Positions 25,153-35,398 are shown, numbered from the stretch's first letter. The stretch is 64,000 nucleotides of DNA from Flavobacterium paronense (GCF_030409795.1 NZ_JAUFQN010000019.1:1178001-1242000), one strand, 5' to 3'. Program-made: numbers and translations. The notes: generated by a model not told the origin, from the letters alone.

Positions 25153-26550
25153 TTACTTCAAACTGCCAACCATGTCCTCGGGTTTTACCCAAGCATCAAA
25201 ATCTTCTGCAGAAACATAACCCAATCTAACAGCTTCTTCTTTCAAAGTTGTTCCGTTTTTATGAGCAGTTTGGGCTATTTCAGCCGATTTGTAATATCCG
25301 ATTTTAGTGTTTAATGCTGTTACTAGCATCAAAGAATTATCAACTAATTCTTTGATACGCTTAAGATTTGGTTCGATACCGCTAGCGCAATGTTCTTCAA
25401 AAGAAAGACATGCATCTCCAATTAATCTAGCCGATTGCAAAAAGTTAGCTGCCATTACCGGTTTGAAAACATTCAATTCATAATGACCTTGCATTCCACC
25501 CACAGCAATTGCTACATCGTTACCTATTACTTGGGCACAAACCATAGTCAAGGCTTCGCATTGTGTAGGATTTACTTTTCCTGGCATTATAGATGAACCT
25601 GGTTCATTTTCCGGAATTATGATTTCACCAATTCCGGAACGTGGACCTGAAGCTAGCATTCTAACATCATTTGCAATTTTATTTAAAGAAACAGCCAATT
25701 GTTTTAAAGCACCGTGAGACTCAACAATAGCATCATGAGAAGCCAAAGCCTCAAATTTATTTGGAGCAGTAACAAATGGATGTCCTGTAAATTTGGCAAT
25801 ATATTCGGCTACTTTCAGATCATAACCGGCTGGTGTATTTAATCCGGTTCCAACCGCAGTTCCGCCAAGGGCTACTTCTGATAAATGAGAAAGCGTATTT
25901 TTTAAGGCTTTGATTCCGTAGTTTAATTGAGCAACATAACCCGAAATTTCCTGACCTAATGTCAAAGGTGTTGCGTCCATTAAGTGTGTTCTTCCAATTT
26001 TCACCACATTCATGAACTCCTTGGCTTTTGCCTCTAAAGTATCGCGTAGTTTTTCAACTCCTGGAATTGTAGTTTCTACAGCCGCTTTATAGCATGCAAT
26101 GTGCATTCCAGTTGGAAAAGTATCGTTTGATGATTGTGATTTGTTCACATCGTCATTGGCTTTTATTAGTTGTTCGCCTTCGCCAATTTTGAATCCGGCT
26201 AAAACTTGGGCTCGATTGGCAATGACTTCATTCACATTCATATTACTTTGTGTTCCTGAACCGGTTTGCCAAATTACTAATGGAAATTCATCAGCTAGTT
26301 TGCCGGCAAGGATTTCTTCGCAAACGGCTGCAATGGCGTCACGCTTTTCGGTTGACAAAGCACCCAAATCACAATTGGCATATGCGGCGGCTTTTTTCAA
26401 ATAGGCAAATCCTTCTATAATTTCTTTTGGCATTGATGCGGATGGACCAATTTTAAAATTATTTCTGGAACGTTCGGTTTGTGCACCCCAATATTTATCA
26501 GCTGGCACTTTAACTTCACCCATAGTATCTTTTTCTATTCTGTATTCCAT
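25153..26550 (-). CDS. fumC: Fumarate hydratase, class II
   Basis: A 465-residue homotetrameric, iron-independent fumarase of the aspartase/fumarase superfamily, converting fumarate to L-malate in the TCA cycle. The superfamily signature loop [11 protein letters not shown] carries the catalytic serine, and [10 protein letters not shown] contains the conserved histidine region. The [11 protein letters not shown] substrate-site motif is also present. Length is normal. It stands alone on the minus strand with a degenerate repeat element in its upstream region. Confidence 0.97.
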   Translation of the reverse strand: MEYRIEKDTMGEVKVPADKYWGAQTERSRNNFKIGPSASMPKEIIEGFAYLKKAAAYANCDLGALSTEKRDAIAAVCEEILAGKLADEFPLVIWQTGSGTQSNMNVNEVIANRAQVLAGFKIGEGEQLIKANDDVNKSQSSNDTFPTGMHIACYKAAVETTIPGVEKLRDTLEAKAKEFMNVVKIGRTHLMDATPLTLGQEISGYVAQLNYGIKALKNTLSHLSEVALGGTAVGTGLNTPAGYDLKVAEYIAKFTGHPFVTAPNKFEALASHDAIVESHGALKQLAVSLNKIANDVRMLASGPRSGIGEIIIPENEPGSSIMPGKVNPTQCEALTMVCAQVIGNDVAIAVGGMQGHYELNVFKPVMAANFLQSARLIGDACLSFEEHCASGIEPNLKRIKELVDNSLMLVTALNTKIGYYKSAEIAQTAHKNGTTLKEEAVRLGYVSAEDFDAWVKPEDMVGSLK

Positions 26551-26587
26551 TTTGATTTATTATATGTTAATAAGTAGCTTTACGTTT

Positions 26588-26642
26588 TTAGCCCCGATGG
26601 GAGCGAGCTACCGTGTAGCGCGGACAGCGGGAAATAGCTCCT
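26588..26642 (+). repeat. Dispersed element AGCCCCGAT...CAGCGGGAAATAGCT, copy 1
   Basis: The GC-rich stretch TTAGCCCCGATGGGAGCG ... CGGACAGCGGGAAATAGCTCC stands out in AT-rich surroundings. A related copy in the opposite orientation occurs at 41500-41567. The ends are imperfectly complementary. It resembles an intergenic repeat I remember as common in Flavobacterium genomes. Confidence 0.65.
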
Positions 26643-26696
26643 AAAAAAGCACCACAAAATTACGCATAAAAACTATTTAATAAAAATTGATTTTGT

Positions 26697-26729
26697 TTTT
26701 GCATAGCTTAAATATTCAGCTTACATTTG
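26697..26729 (+). promoter_or_regulatory. Promoter of the 57-residue membrane protein
   Basis: TTTTG (26697-26701), a 20-nt spacer, then TACATTTG (26722-26729). Both boxes match the Bacteroidota consensus. The -7 box overlaps an upstream in-frame start codon (26727), which therefore cannot be used. Confidence 0.65.
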
Positions 26730-26756
26730 CTTATAATTCAAAAAATTCCGGAAAAC

Positions 26757-26930
26757 ATGTTTGAATTTTCACAGTATTTAGGTTTCTTAGCTTTCTTAAC
26801 CATTTTAACCATTGGTTTTTGGTTGATGATGTTCTTGGTAACTTTCGTTGTTCCTTATTGGATTTACGGAGGCGTTAAAGAATTAATGCAAGAAAGAAAA
26901 GCAAAAAGAGACGCAGAACAAACAGCTTAA
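26757..26930 (+). CDS. Small membrane protein, unknown function
   Basis: 57 residues from the ATG at 26757. One long, or two short, hydrophobic segments (about 8-40, FLAFLTILTIGFWLMM then FLVTFVVPYWIYGG) precede a charged C-terminal tail (KELMQERKAKRDAEQ). The start is fixed by the promoter whose -7 box covers the upstream in-frame alternative. A strong terminator follows immediately. I know no function; clean promoter, short ORF and terminator argue it is a real monocistronic gene. Confidence 0.8.
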   Translation: MFEFSQYLGFLAFLTILTIGFWLMMFLVTFVVPYWIYGGVKELMQERKAKRDAEQTA

Positions 26931-26949
26931 ATTTAAGTTTTTGTTTATG

Positions 26950-26977
26950 AAAAAGCCCCGAATTTCGGGGCTTTTTT
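26950..26977. terminator. Bidirectional terminator
   Basis: AAAAAGCCCCGAA/TTCGGGGCTTTTTT lies between the small membrane protein gene and the convergent outer-membrane receptor gene. Confidence 0.9.
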
Positions 26978-26984
26978 CTTTTTA

Positions 26985-29516
26985 TTATCCGGGAAAATCA
27001 CCGTTATCATCTTGTTGGTTTCCTTTTGGTTTTTTGTCTTTATCGTTATTTTTTAATTTATTGAATCTGTAAGTAAACGAAAGATTGATTTGACGCTGTC
27101 TCCATTGCATTTCGCTGTAAGAGTTTAAAGTAGCCAAATGGGTTTCACTAATTCTTTTTCTCGAATTGAAAACATCACTTACGTTAAGAGCAATCGTAGC
27201 TTTGTCTTTCAAAATATCTTTACTGAACGCCAAATTTGCACTCAAGACGCCAAGGCTTTTTCCTTGTGCATTATTTTGTGGTGCATTGTAAGTTGCATTT
27301 GTTTGCCAATCTATTTTATAAGGCAATGTTATTTTTGAAGAAACTCTGGTAAACCAACTTGCAGCTGTATTATCGAAGTTTTCGTTTATTACTTCTCCTG
27401 TATTTTGAAGAGTATACGAGTAGTCTCCATTTATTTTACTTTGGAAAAAGTTGAAGTTACCGTTTAATTTCCACCATTTGTATGGTGTATAGTTTAGGTT
27501 AAATTCAAATCCGAAACGATCTTCACGCGCTAAGTTTATAGGTGTTGATAAAATTACAGGCGTTACTATTGTTACTCCGTCAACAATAGTGGTAACAGAT
27601 TCTCCGTTTGGTCTTCTGATAAATTGGAACACATCATTAGTTCTGTTAAAATACATTGATGTGCTAAACGTTACTTTGTCCCATTTGTTCATGTATCCAA
27701 TATCAAAAGCGTCAGTAAGCGATGGATTGATATCTGGATTTCCTTGAAAAATATTTACGTTACTAGAATAATTTGAAAACGGATTTATAAATCGCGAACG
27801 AGGTCTGGAAATACGTCTGCTGTAATTAAGTGAAATGGTACTTTGTTCTTTTAATTGATAAGTAAAGAAAGCACTTGGAAAAAAATTATTGTATTTTTTA
27901 TTATTAAAATTATTGGTTGTTAAAAGGTCAATATCGATATTAGAATCTTCATATCTTAATCCAAATAAATAGGAGAATTTATTAATCTTTGAACCAAATT
28001 GAGAATACACGGCATTAATTTTCTCTTTATAATCTAAAATATTTGTGTAGTTTAAATTTGGGATATAATTTCCACTACCATCAATATCGCCAACATTATA
28101 ATCGGTAATCAATTCATTAAAATCGCCTTTGTAACCTGCTTCAAATTGACTGTTTTCACCTATTGGCAAGACATAATCTGATTGAATTAAGCTTCTTTTT
28201 TGTGTTTGAAAGTTTTTAGTTAATTCTTTGGTTGCCAGGTTTTCTTGTCCAATAACAAAATCGGTTATGGTCGAAGAGTCGTTATCTAAATTTTTTGAAA
28301 ATGAACCATCAACAGTAAGTTTATGTCCGTCTTTTTTGAATTTTTTGGTAAAATTTGTAGCGTATTCTACATCATGCGTTCTTGTGAACTGATCGTTATA
28401 CCTGTTGCGAACGAAATTGTCGGCGATATCGGGAAATTCATTATACAATAAAACGTTATCTGGATTGGCACCGTTATTTTTTCTGTAGTTAAAAGTATTA
28501 CTCCATGTCAAGGTTTTGTCTAAATACCAATCCATTCCGATAGTATAGTTGAAACCTTTTCTGCCTCTCTCTCTGGTACTTCTTTCATTTATTGTTTTTT
28601 GGATAGTTCCATCCGGATTTAAATAATCAGTATCCGTTTTTGATTTACCAGGTGCTTTACTATCGTTATATCCTAATGTAGAAAAAAGATTGAACTGTTC
28701 ACTTTTGAAATTTATGTTTGATACTAATCCATAGTTTTGAGGATTTCCGACAGTGCCAATAAGGGTTCCGTTGATTCCTTGATTTTTTCCTTTTTTCAAT
28801 AAAATATTGATAATTCCGCCACCACCTTCAGCATCATAACGCGCAGATGGATTGGTAATCACTTCGATTTTATCTAAAGCATCTGCAGAAATTGTTCGTA
28901 AAGCATCAGCAATATTAATTGCATTTGAAGGTCTTCCATCAATAAGAATTTTAACATTGTCGTTGCCGCGTAAAGCCACATTTCCATCGGCATCAACCGT
29001 AACTGACGGCACATTATCTAACACATCGCTGGCGGTTCCGCCTTTTACAATCATGTCTTGGCCAACGTTGTAAACTTTTTTGTCGAGTTTTATTTCAACC
29101 GTAGTTTTTTCGGCTCGAACTACCACTTCGTTTAATTGAGTTGCATCTTCTTCTAAAGCTATGGTTCCTAAATTGGTTGATTGGGTTAATTGTTTTTGAC
29201 TTATAGTCGTTGGTTTAAAAGAAATAAATTCTAGAGTGATATCATAAATACCTGATACAACAACTATAGAATAATCACCTTTGCTATCTGTAATTCCACC
29301 GAAAATTAGTTTTGGATTTTTAGTATTTTTAAAAGTTATAGTTGCGTATTCAAGAGGAAGTTTACTTGTTTTCTCTATGATTTTTCCAGTGATGGTAATT
29401 TTAGCTTTCTCAGATTTACCTTCTGGCAGTAAGCCTTTAGTTTGTGTTTCTTGTCCAAAAACTGTAAATGAAAATAGTAGTAGAAGTGTAGGTATAAAAC
29501 AGTATAATTTTTTCAT
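26985..29516 (-). CDS. TonB-dependent-receptor-like outer-membrane beta-barrel protein
   Basis: 843 residues. Signal peptide (MKKLYCFIPTLLLLFSFTVFGQ, written MKKLYCFIPTLLLLF-SFTVFGQ), then a carboxypeptidase-regulatory-like beta domain (about 38-120, ITGKIIEKTSKLPLEYATI), a plug domain (GGTASDVLDNVPSVTVDADG, about 158-177) and a C-terminal beta-barrel of roughly 600 residues. It ends in a Lys/Asp/Gly-rich tail rather than an aromatic terminal strand. Members of this barrel family act as outer-membrane receptors or transporters; the ligand is unknown and no SusD partner is adjacent. Confidence 0.9.
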   Translation of the reverse strand: MKKLYCFIPTLLLLFSFTVFGQETQTKGLLPEGKSEKAKITITGKIIEKTSKLPLEYATITFKNTKNPKLIFGGITDSKGDYSIVVVSGIYDITLEFISFKPTTISQKQLTQSTNLGTIALEEDATQLNEVVVRAEKTTVEIKLDKKVYNVGQDMIVKGGTASDVLDNVPSVTVDADGNVALRGNDNVKILIDGRPSNAINIADALRTISADALDKIEVITNPSARYDAEGGGGIINILLKKGKNQGINGTLIGTVGNPQNYGLVSNINFKSEQFNLFSTLGYNDSKAPGKSKTDTDYLNPDGTIQKTINERSTRERGRKGFNYTIGMDWYLDKTLTWSNTFNYRKNNGANPDNVLLYNEFPDIADNFVRNRYNDQFTRTHDVEYATNFTKKFKKDGHKLTVDGSFSKNLDNDSSTITDFVIGQENLATKELTKNFQTQKRSLIQSDYVLPIGENSQFEAGYKGDFNELITDYNVGDIDGSGNYIPNLNYTNILDYKEKINAVYSQFGSKINKFSYLFGLRYEDSNIDIDLLTTNNFNNKKYNNFFPSAFFTYQLKEQSTISLNYSRRISRPRSRFINPFSNYSSNVNIFQGNPDINPSLTDAFDIGYMNKWDKVTFSTSMYFNRTNDVFQFIRRPNGESVTTIVDGVTIVTPVILSTPINLAREDRFGFEFNLNYTPYKWWKLNGNFNFFQSKINGDYSYTLQNTGEVINENFDNTAASWFTRVSSKITLPYKIDWQTNATYNAPQNNAQGKSLGVLSANLAFSKDILKDKATIALNVSDVFNSRKRISETHLATLNSYSEMQWRQRQINLSFTYRFNKLKNNDKDKKPKGNQQDDNGDFPG

Positions 29517-29581
29517 GGATAAATTTTCAACTTTCGGAACAAAATTACGCCTTAGCTTGATAAACTTATCCCAACAGTTTG

Positions 29582-29923
29582 TTAAATAAAGTCTTTTAGT
29601 TTGTCAATGTCCCTTCCAATTGTAGCTTTGTCACCATCAATAACTATTGGTCTTTCAATCAATATGGGATGTTTGGCTAAGGCATTTAGGATGTCACTAT
29701 CTGTCAGAGATTTTCCTTTATAATTTTCTATCCAAATGCTTTCTTTTTGACGGACTAATTCTATAGGTTTGAGATTCAGTTTTTTAAGTAGATTTTTTAA
29801 ATCTTTAGCACTTAATGGTTTTTCGATGTAATTTATAATTTCAAATTCCTGTTTAGATTCCGTTACAAAAGCCAAACAGGCTCTTGATTTTCCGCATCTT
29901 GGATTGTGAAGTATTTGCAACAT
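29582..29923 (-). CDS. arsC: ArsC/Spx-family reductase-like protein
   Basis: 113 residues with the ArsC thioredoxin-like fold. The catalytic cysteine is C10 in HNPRCGKSR; the ArsC arginine appears in LIERPIVIDGD. The family includes glutaredoxin-dependent arsenate reductases and Spx/YffB-type proteins. With no arsenic resistance genes nearby, arsenate reduction is only one possibility, and a general thiol-redox role is as likely. It is monocistronic and 58 nt downstream lies the end region before the receptor gene's start. Confidence 0.85.
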   Translation of the reverse strand: MLQILHNPRCGKSRACLAFVTESKQEFEIINYIEKPLSAKDLKNLLKKLNLKPIELVRQKESIWIENYKGKSLTDSDILNALAKHPILIERPIVIDGDKATIGRDIDKLKDFI

Positions 29924-29982
29924 ATTTTTTTTACAAAGTAATCTATTTTAATAGAAAAAAGTTAATTTAGGCGAAAGAAAAT

Positions 29983-30960
29983 ATGAGTACTATGTTTTTA
30001 GAAAACGGTTTTTTGCCTACCAATAAATTTTGGAAATATTTAGTTGGTTCCTTGATAATTTTTATTGCATCAGCCATTGGTCAAATACCATGGGTTATAG
30101 CTGTTTTTATTAAATCTTTAAAAACGGGGAAGCCATTTCCGACAAAAGAAATGGAAATGATGAACTTTTTAAATTTAAATACAACTTTATTTTTATTGCT
30201 ATTTTCATTTGTCGTTGCCTTTATTGCCATAATTTTAGTTATAAAGTACTTTCACAAACAAACCTTATTATCAATCACTACGTCAAGGGTAAAAGTTGAT
30301 TGGAAAAGAATATTTTTTTCGTTTACTCTTTGGGGAGTTTTTACTGTAGGATCAACGTTAATAATGTTTTATACTAGTCCAGGTGATTTTGTATACAATT
30401 TTAAACCTTTTCCATTTTTAATTTTGGCAATTATTGGAATTCTTCTAATTCCGGTTCAAACCAGTACTGAAGAATATGTTTTTCGTGGTTATTTAATGCA
30501 AGGGTTTGCCCTTTTGGCGAAAAACAGATGGTTTCCGTTGGTAATGACATCCGTTATTTTTGGAACGATGCATATCGCCAATCCTGAAGTTGAAAAAATG
30601 GGGTATATTATATTAGTATATTATATAGGAACAGGTTTCTTCCTTGGAGTTATTACACTAATGGATGAAGGAATGGAATTGGCTCTTGGTTTTCATGCTG
30701 CCAATAATTTAATGACGGCACTTTTAGTTACTTCAGATTGGTCAGCTTTTCAAACTAATTCTATTTTTAAAGATATTTCATCACCATCTGCCGGATTTGA
30801 AATTCTAGTACCAGTTCTCATTATTTTTCCATTACTATTATTTATCTTTAGTAAAAAATATAATTGGACTGACTGGAAAGAGAAACTGACAGGTAAAATT
30901 ATAGTTGTTGAAAAGAATGAACAAATTGAAAATATTGTAAATGATAAAAGTTATGAGTAA
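29983..30960 (+). CDS. CPBP-family intramembrane glutamic endopeptidase
   Basis: 325 residues with about eight membrane helices. The Abi/CPBP active-site motifs are present: EEYVFRGYL (EExxxR), FGTMHIANP (histidine), and FHAANNLM (second histidine). The family includes the Rce1-type CAAX proteases and bacterial proteins involved in protein export or bacteriocin self-protection. Its stop overlaps the first codons of the menE-type gene by 8 nt, so the two are translationally coupled; I believe the pairing occurs in other flavobacteria but see no biochemical link. Confidence 0.92.
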   Translation: MSTMFLENGFLPTNKFWKYLVGSLIIFIASAIGQIPWVIAVFIKSLKTGKPFPTKEMEMMNFLNLNTTLFLLLFSFVVAFIAIILVIKYFHKQTLLSITTSRVKVDWKRIFFSFTLWGVFTVGSTLIMFYTSPGDFVYNFKPFPFLILAIIGILLIPVQTSTEEYVFRGYLMQGFALLAKNRWFPLVMTSVIFGTMHIANPEVEKMGYIILVYYIGTGFFLGVITLMDEGMELALGFHAANNLMTALLVTSDWSAFQTNSIFKDISSPSAGFEILVPVLIIFPLLLFIFSKKYNWTDWKEKLTGKIIVVEKNEQIENIVNDKSYE

Positions 30961-31993
30961 CCCAACCTATGAAAATGTACATAATTTATTTAAGCTTAAT
31001 GGATTTCACCTCGATAGGGAAGATTTGTGTCGCGTAGCTTATAGTTTTATCAAAGAAGGAGAAGATTTTGAAAAACCAGTTGGTAATTTTCTTTTGGATT
31101 GGTTTGATGGAAAAAGTTATATTCAAATGGAAACTTCGGGAACAACCGGAGCACCAAAAACTATTTCAGTTAGCAAACAAGCCATGGTTGATTCAGCATT
31201 GGCTACAGGTGATTTTTTTGAATTGCAACCTGGCAATAAAGCATTACAATGTTTACCTGTAAAATATGTTGCGGGAAAAATGATGCTAGTTCGTGCTATG
31301 ATTTTAGGACTTGATTTAGAGTTTGTGGCTCCAAGTTCAAATCCATTAGCTAACAACGAAATTGATTATGATTTTGTTGCGATGGTGCCTTTGCAAGCAC
31401 AAAATTCAATACCCCAATTAAAGAGAGTTAAAAAGTTGATTATTGGAGGCGCAGCTGTTAATAAAATTCTGGAGAAGCAGTTACTAAAGTTACCTACCAT
31501 AGTTTATGAAACTTATGGTATGACCGAAACCATTACTCATATTGCAGCCAGAAAATTAGGAGAAAAAGCATTTACGGTTTTGCCTAATGTTACTGTTTCG
31601 TTTGATGAAAGAAATTGTTTGGTTATTCATGCACCAACAATTTCTCCTGAAGTTATTATCACAAATGATATTGTTGAATTGGTCAATGAAAATCAATTTA
31701 TATTTCTCGGCAGATTTGATAATGTTATCAATAGTGGTGGAATAAAATTAATTCCAGAGCAAATAGAGAAGAAATTGATAAGCAAAATTAGTCAACGCTT
31801 CTTTATTGCATCAAAACCTGATAATGAATTAGGAGAAAAAGTAGTTTTAGTTATTGAGGGAGAAAAATGCGAACTGGACAATTCAATTTATGAAACTTTA
31901 GACAAATACGAAAAGCCCAAAGAAATTATTTTTGTTCCTAAGTTTAAAGATAGTGTAACTGGGAAAATCTTGAGAAAAGAAACGCTGAATTAA
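30953..31993 (+). CDS. menE: o-Succinylbenzoate-CoA ligase-like AMP-forming enzyme
   Basis: 346 residues from the ATG at 30953 (an in-frame ATG 12 nt earlier is less plausible). ANL superfamily: nucleotide loop ETSGTTGAPKTIS, adenine motif YETYGMTETITH, hinge region LGRFDNVINSGG, and catalytic lysine in VTGKILRKE. It is shorter than typical 450-550-residue ligases, as MenE-type enzymes of Bacteroidota are. MenE activates o-succinylbenzoate for menaquinone synthesis, the respiratory quinone of these bacteria. No other men gene is in the window, so the substrate is inferred from family type. Confidence 0.88.
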   Translation: MSNPTYENVHNLFKLNGFHLDREDLCRVAYSFIKEGEDFEKPVGNFLLDWFDGKSYIQMETSGTTGAPKTISVSKQAMVDSALATGDFFELQPGNKALQCLPVKYVAGKMMLVRAMILGLDLEFVAPSSNPLANNEIDYDFVAMVPLQAQNSIPQLKRVKKLIIGGAAVNKILEKQLLKLPTIVYETYGMTETITHIAARKLGEKAFTVLPNVTVSFDERNCLVIHAPTISPEVIITNDIVELVNENQFIFLGRFDNVINSGGIKLIPEQIEKKLISKISQRFFIASKPDNELGEKVVLVIEGEKCELDNSIYETLDKYEKPKEIIFVPKFKDSVTGKILRKETLN

Positions 31994-32027
31994 TAAAAAG
32001 TACATTCCCAATAAAGTTAGTGATGAA

Positions 32028-33644
32028 TTAGTTAACATCTATATAAAAATCATTGGTCAAGACTTCAACTTCTTCTAACTTATTGATTTTATATTTTGTA
32101 GTAACCCAAGTAGTTGTTGGATAAAATCGGTATTTTTTACCATTAACTTTAAGATCAATTGGCATATTGAATTTAGGTTCATCTGTTTTCCAACGAAGCC
32201 CAAGTTTGCCTTTAGATTTTCTCAATTCAAGTTTAGGAATTGATGCATGTCTGAGATATTGATTAAAAATAGGTGTTAAATTCATTCCTGTTTCGGTATT
32301 GAAAAAGCTAATAACAGCTTCTGTATCAATAATTTTGTTGTGAAATGTTTCAGAATATTTTAAGAACAGTTTCCACCATTTATCGTCATCATTGACAACA
32401 TGCCTCAAAGTATTTAAAAGCAAAGCACCTTTTTCATACATATCACCCGAGCCTTCTTTATTCACCCCATACGGGCCAATAATTGGACTTACATTATCAA
32501 TATTTCTTTTGCAACCGTTTACGTATTGTTGCCCTTTTTCGTAACCAAATTGACATTCAACAAAAACATTTTCGGTGTAACAAGTAAATCCTTCATGTAT
32601 CCACATATCGGCAGAATCTTTGGATGTTATATTATTACCAAACCATTCGTGTCCACTTTCGTGAATTATAATGTAGTCAAAAAGTAACCCAATTCCGGTT
32701 CCAGATCTATCAGTTCCTAAATAACCATTTACATATTTGTTTCCATAGGCAACGGCGCTTTGATGTTCCATTCCTAAATAAGGCGTTTCCACTAATTTGT
32801 AACTGTCACTTGCAAAAGGATAGGGTCCGAATTTACTCTGAAAACAATCCATCATAGGTTTTACTTCCTCAAAATGTATTTTGGCTGCAACTTCATTTTG
32901 GCGGAGTACGTAGTAATCTAAATCTAATCCTTTATAATTTTCATGTATAGACACATAATCGCCAACACTGACATTTATGGAATAAGTATTTATTGGATTT
33001 TTAACTTCCCAATCCCAACGGGTATAACCATTTTTTAGATCTTCACTGCCTATTAATCTTCCGTTGGAAACTTCCATCAAACCATTCGGAACAGCTACTT
33101 TTATAGTCGCGCCAAAATCGGGCTCATCGCTTTGCGAGTCTTTTACTGGATACCATAAACTGGCTCCTGTACCTTGGCATGCTACACCAACCCACGGCTT
33201 TCCTTGCCCATCTTTAGTAAAAATAAATCCACCATCCCAAGGCGCGTTTTTTGCAATTATGGGTTTACCCGAATAATAAAAGCGTATTTTTTCATTGGTA
33301 CCAATTTTTAAGGATGTGGGGAAATTGATAAAAACGGCATTAAATTCTCTCTTGTAATTCAATTTTTCCGAATTGAAAACAATAGAATCTACTTGCATAT
33401 TATCAAATAAATCCAATTGAATTTTTGAAGTGTTGTCAACTACTTTAAAGCTAATGTCATTATAGCCAACAACTGATTTTTCATCAGGATTTACTTTGAT
33501 ATTTAAATCATAGCGCAACACATCAAAGCAAGTTCGTTCCGGTCGTAATCCGCCTTGAAGTGAGTCTTTTCGTGTCGTTGTTTCTTGAGAAAAGATGTTT
33601 TGGAAACTAATAATAATGAAACTTAAGGCAAGTATTTTTTTCAT
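32028..33644 (-). CDS. Secreted M1-family metallopeptidase
   Basis: 538 residues. Signal peptide MKKILALSFIIISFQNIFSQ, then the aminopeptidase N-like beta domain and the zinc site HESGHEWFGNN (H328, E329, H332) with the third ligand E351 in MWIHEGFT. The exopeptidase GAMEN-type loop reads YLGMEHQSAV (289-298), a variant seen in many Bacteroidota M1 proteins. The protein is shorter than classical aminopeptidase N because it lacks the large C-terminal helical domain. It probably trims peptides in the periplasm or outside the cell. Confidence 0.93.
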   Translation of the reverse strand: MKKILALSFIIISFQNIFSQETTTRKDSLQGGLRPERTCFDVLRYDLNIKVNPDEKSVVGYNDISFKVVDNTSKIQLDLFDNMQVDSIVFNSEKLNYKREFNAVFINFPTSLKIGTNEKIRFYYSGKPIIAKNAPWDGGFIFTKDGQGKPWVGVACQGTGASLWYPVKDSQSDEPDFGATIKVAVPNGLMEVSNGRLIGSEDLKNGYTRWDWEVKNPINTYSINVSVGDYVSIHENYKGLDLDYYVLRQNEVAAKIHFEEVKPMMDCFQSKFGPYPFASDSYKLVETPYLGMEHQSAVAYGNKYVNGYLGTDRSGTGIGLLFDYIIIHESGHEWFGNNITSKDSADMWIHEGFTCYTENVFVECQFGYEKGQQYVNGCKRNIDNVSPIIGPYGVNKEGSGDMYEKGALLLNTLRHVVNDDDKWWKLFLKYSETFHNKIIDTEAVISFFNTETGMNLTPIFNQYLRHASIPKLELRKSKGKLGLRWKTDEPKFNMPIDLKVNGKKYRFYPTTTWVTTKYKINKLEEVEVLTNDFYIDVN

Positions 33645-33705
33645 GAGAATAAGAATAGAAAATCTAAAGCATTAGTTGGTTTGATTTTAATTTTGTTACT
33701 ATTTA

Positions 33706-35334
33706 TTAAACCTGAATCACACCTAAATTAAATTTCTTTTCAATAGGCGAGTGATTAGCAGCTTCTATTCCCATTGAAATCCAAGTGCGGGTTTCTAAAG
33801 GATCAATAATAGCATCAGTCCAAAGTCGTGCTGCAGCATAATAAGGAGAAACTTGCGCATCATACCGCGCCTTGATTTTATCGAATAATTCCTGTTCTAC
33901 TTTTTCGTCTACTGTTTCGCCTTTGGCTTTTAAAGATGAAGCTTCTATTTGTGCCAATACTTTAGCAGCTTGCGTTCCGCCCATAACGGCAAGTTCGGCA
34001 CTTGGCCAGGCGAATATTAATCTTGGGTCATACGCTTTTCCACACATGGCATAGTTTCCTGCTCCATAAGAATTTCCGACAATTACAGTAAATTTTGGGA
34101 CGACCGAATTGGAAACCGCATTCACCATTTTGGCTCCGTCTTTAATGATGCCGCCATGTTCTGATTTGCTTCCAACCATAAATCCGGTAACATCTTGCAC
34201 AAATACTAAAGGAATTTTCTTTTGGTTGCAATTGGCAATAAAACGAGTGGCTTTATCAGCAGAATCGGAATAAATAACGCCACCAAATTGGATTTCTCCT
34301 TTTTTGGTTTTAGAAACCGTACGTTGATTTGCTACAATTCCCACTGCCCAACCGTCAATCCTTGCATAGCAAGTGATAATGGATTGACCATAACCGTCTT
34401 TATACATATCCATTTCTGAATTATCAACTAAGCGTTTGATGATTTCCATCATATCGTATTGTTCGGTGCGTAATTTTGGTAGTATTCCGTAGATTTCTTC
34501 CTCTTTCAGCATTGGTTTTTGAGAAGCTTCTCTGTTGAAACCGGCTTTATCATAATCACCGATTTTCCCAACGATACTTTTAATTCTGTCCAAAGCGTCT
34601 TTATCGTCTTTAGCTTTATAATCAGTAACACCCGAGATTTCGCAGTGTGTTGTGGCTCCGCCTAATGTTTCATTATCAATGTTTTCACCGATGGCAGCTT
34701 TTACCAAATAACTTCCAGCCAAGAAAATACTTCCAGTTTTATCAACTATCATTGCTTCATCACTCATAATCGGGAGATAAGCACCACCAGCCACACAACT
34801 TCCCATAACGGCTGCAATTTGTGTAATTCCCATGCTGGACATTATGGCATTGTTTCTAAAAATTCTACCAAAATGTTCTTTATCAGGAAAAATTTCATCC
34901 TGCATTGGTAAATAAACTCCGGCAGAATCAACTAAATAAATTATAGGTAAACGGTTTTCCATCGCAATTTCCTGCGCGCGCAGATTCTTTTTTGCTGTAA
35001 TCGGAAACCATGCTCCGGCTTTTACAGTCGCATCATTGGCAACAACAATACATTGTTTTCCTTTGATGTAACCCATTTTTACCACAACGCCACCAGAAGG
35101 ACATCCGCCATGTTCAGCATACATTCCGTCACCAACAAAAGCGCCAATTTCTATGCTTTTTGCTTTCGCGTCAAGCAAATAATCGATTCGTTCACGGGCA
35201 GTCATCTTACCTTCGGTGTGCAGTTTTTCGATACGTTTTTCACCACCACCAACTTTAACTTTGGTAAAACGTTGCTTTAAATCGGTTATTAAAAGTTTAT
35301 TATGATCTTCGTTTTTATTGAAGTTAATGTCCAT
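33706..35334 (-). CDS. Acyl-CoA carboxylase carboxyltransferase (beta) subunit, MccB type
   Basis: 542 residues of the biotin-dependent carboxyltransferase family. Landmarks: GKMTARERIDYLLD at the N-terminus, GCPSGGVVVKMG, the first oxyanion region GSCVAGGAYLPIMSDE, and the second GNSYGAGNYAMCGKAYDPR. The sequence is closest in feel to methylcrotonyl-CoA carboxylase beta (leucine breakdown) rather than the propionyl-CoA form. No biotin carboxylase/BCCP gene is adjacent, so the partner must be elsewhere. The 5' leader contains the perfect hairpin GAATGTCC/GGACATTC at 35380-35398. Confidence 0.9.
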   Translation of the reverse strand: MDINFNKNEDHNKLLITDLKQRFTKVKVGGGEKRIEKLHTEGKMTARERIDYLLDAKAKSIEIGAFVGDGMYAEHGGCPSGGVVVKMGYIKGKQCIVVANDATVKAGAWFPITAKKNLRAQEIAMENRLPIIYLVDSAGVYLPMQDEIFPDKEHFGRIFRNNAIMSSMGITQIAAVMGSCVAGGAYLPIMSDEAMIVDKTGSIFLAGSYLVKAAIGENIDNETLGGATTHCEISGVTDYKAKDDKDALDRIKSIVGKIGDYDKAGFNREASQKPMLKEEEIYGILPKLRTEQYDMMEIIKRLVDNSEMDMYKDGYGQSIITCYARIDGWAVGIVANQRTVSKTKKGEIQFGGVIYSDSADKATRFIANCNQKKIPLVFVQDVTGFMVGSKSEHGGIIKDGAKMVNAVSNSVVPKFTVIVGNSYGAGNYAMCGKAYDPRLIFAWPSAELAVMGGTQAAKVLAQIEASSLKAKGETVDEKVEQELFDKIKARYDAQVSPYYAAARLWTDAIIDPLETRTWISMGIEAANHSPIEKKFNLGVIQV

Positions 35335-35379
35335 GGGTTTTATTTTATATCACTGTGTTCAGCATTAATAGGTATTTCC

Positions 35380-35398
35380 GAATGTCCACAGGACATTC
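35380..35398. repeat. Perfect 8-bp palindrome upstream of the carboxyltransferase gene
   Basis: GAATGTCC-ACA-GGACATTC, between divergent genes and about 46 nt upstream of the minus-strand ATG. It could be an operator or a dispersed repeat; no T-run follows, so it is not a terminator. Confidence 0.5.
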
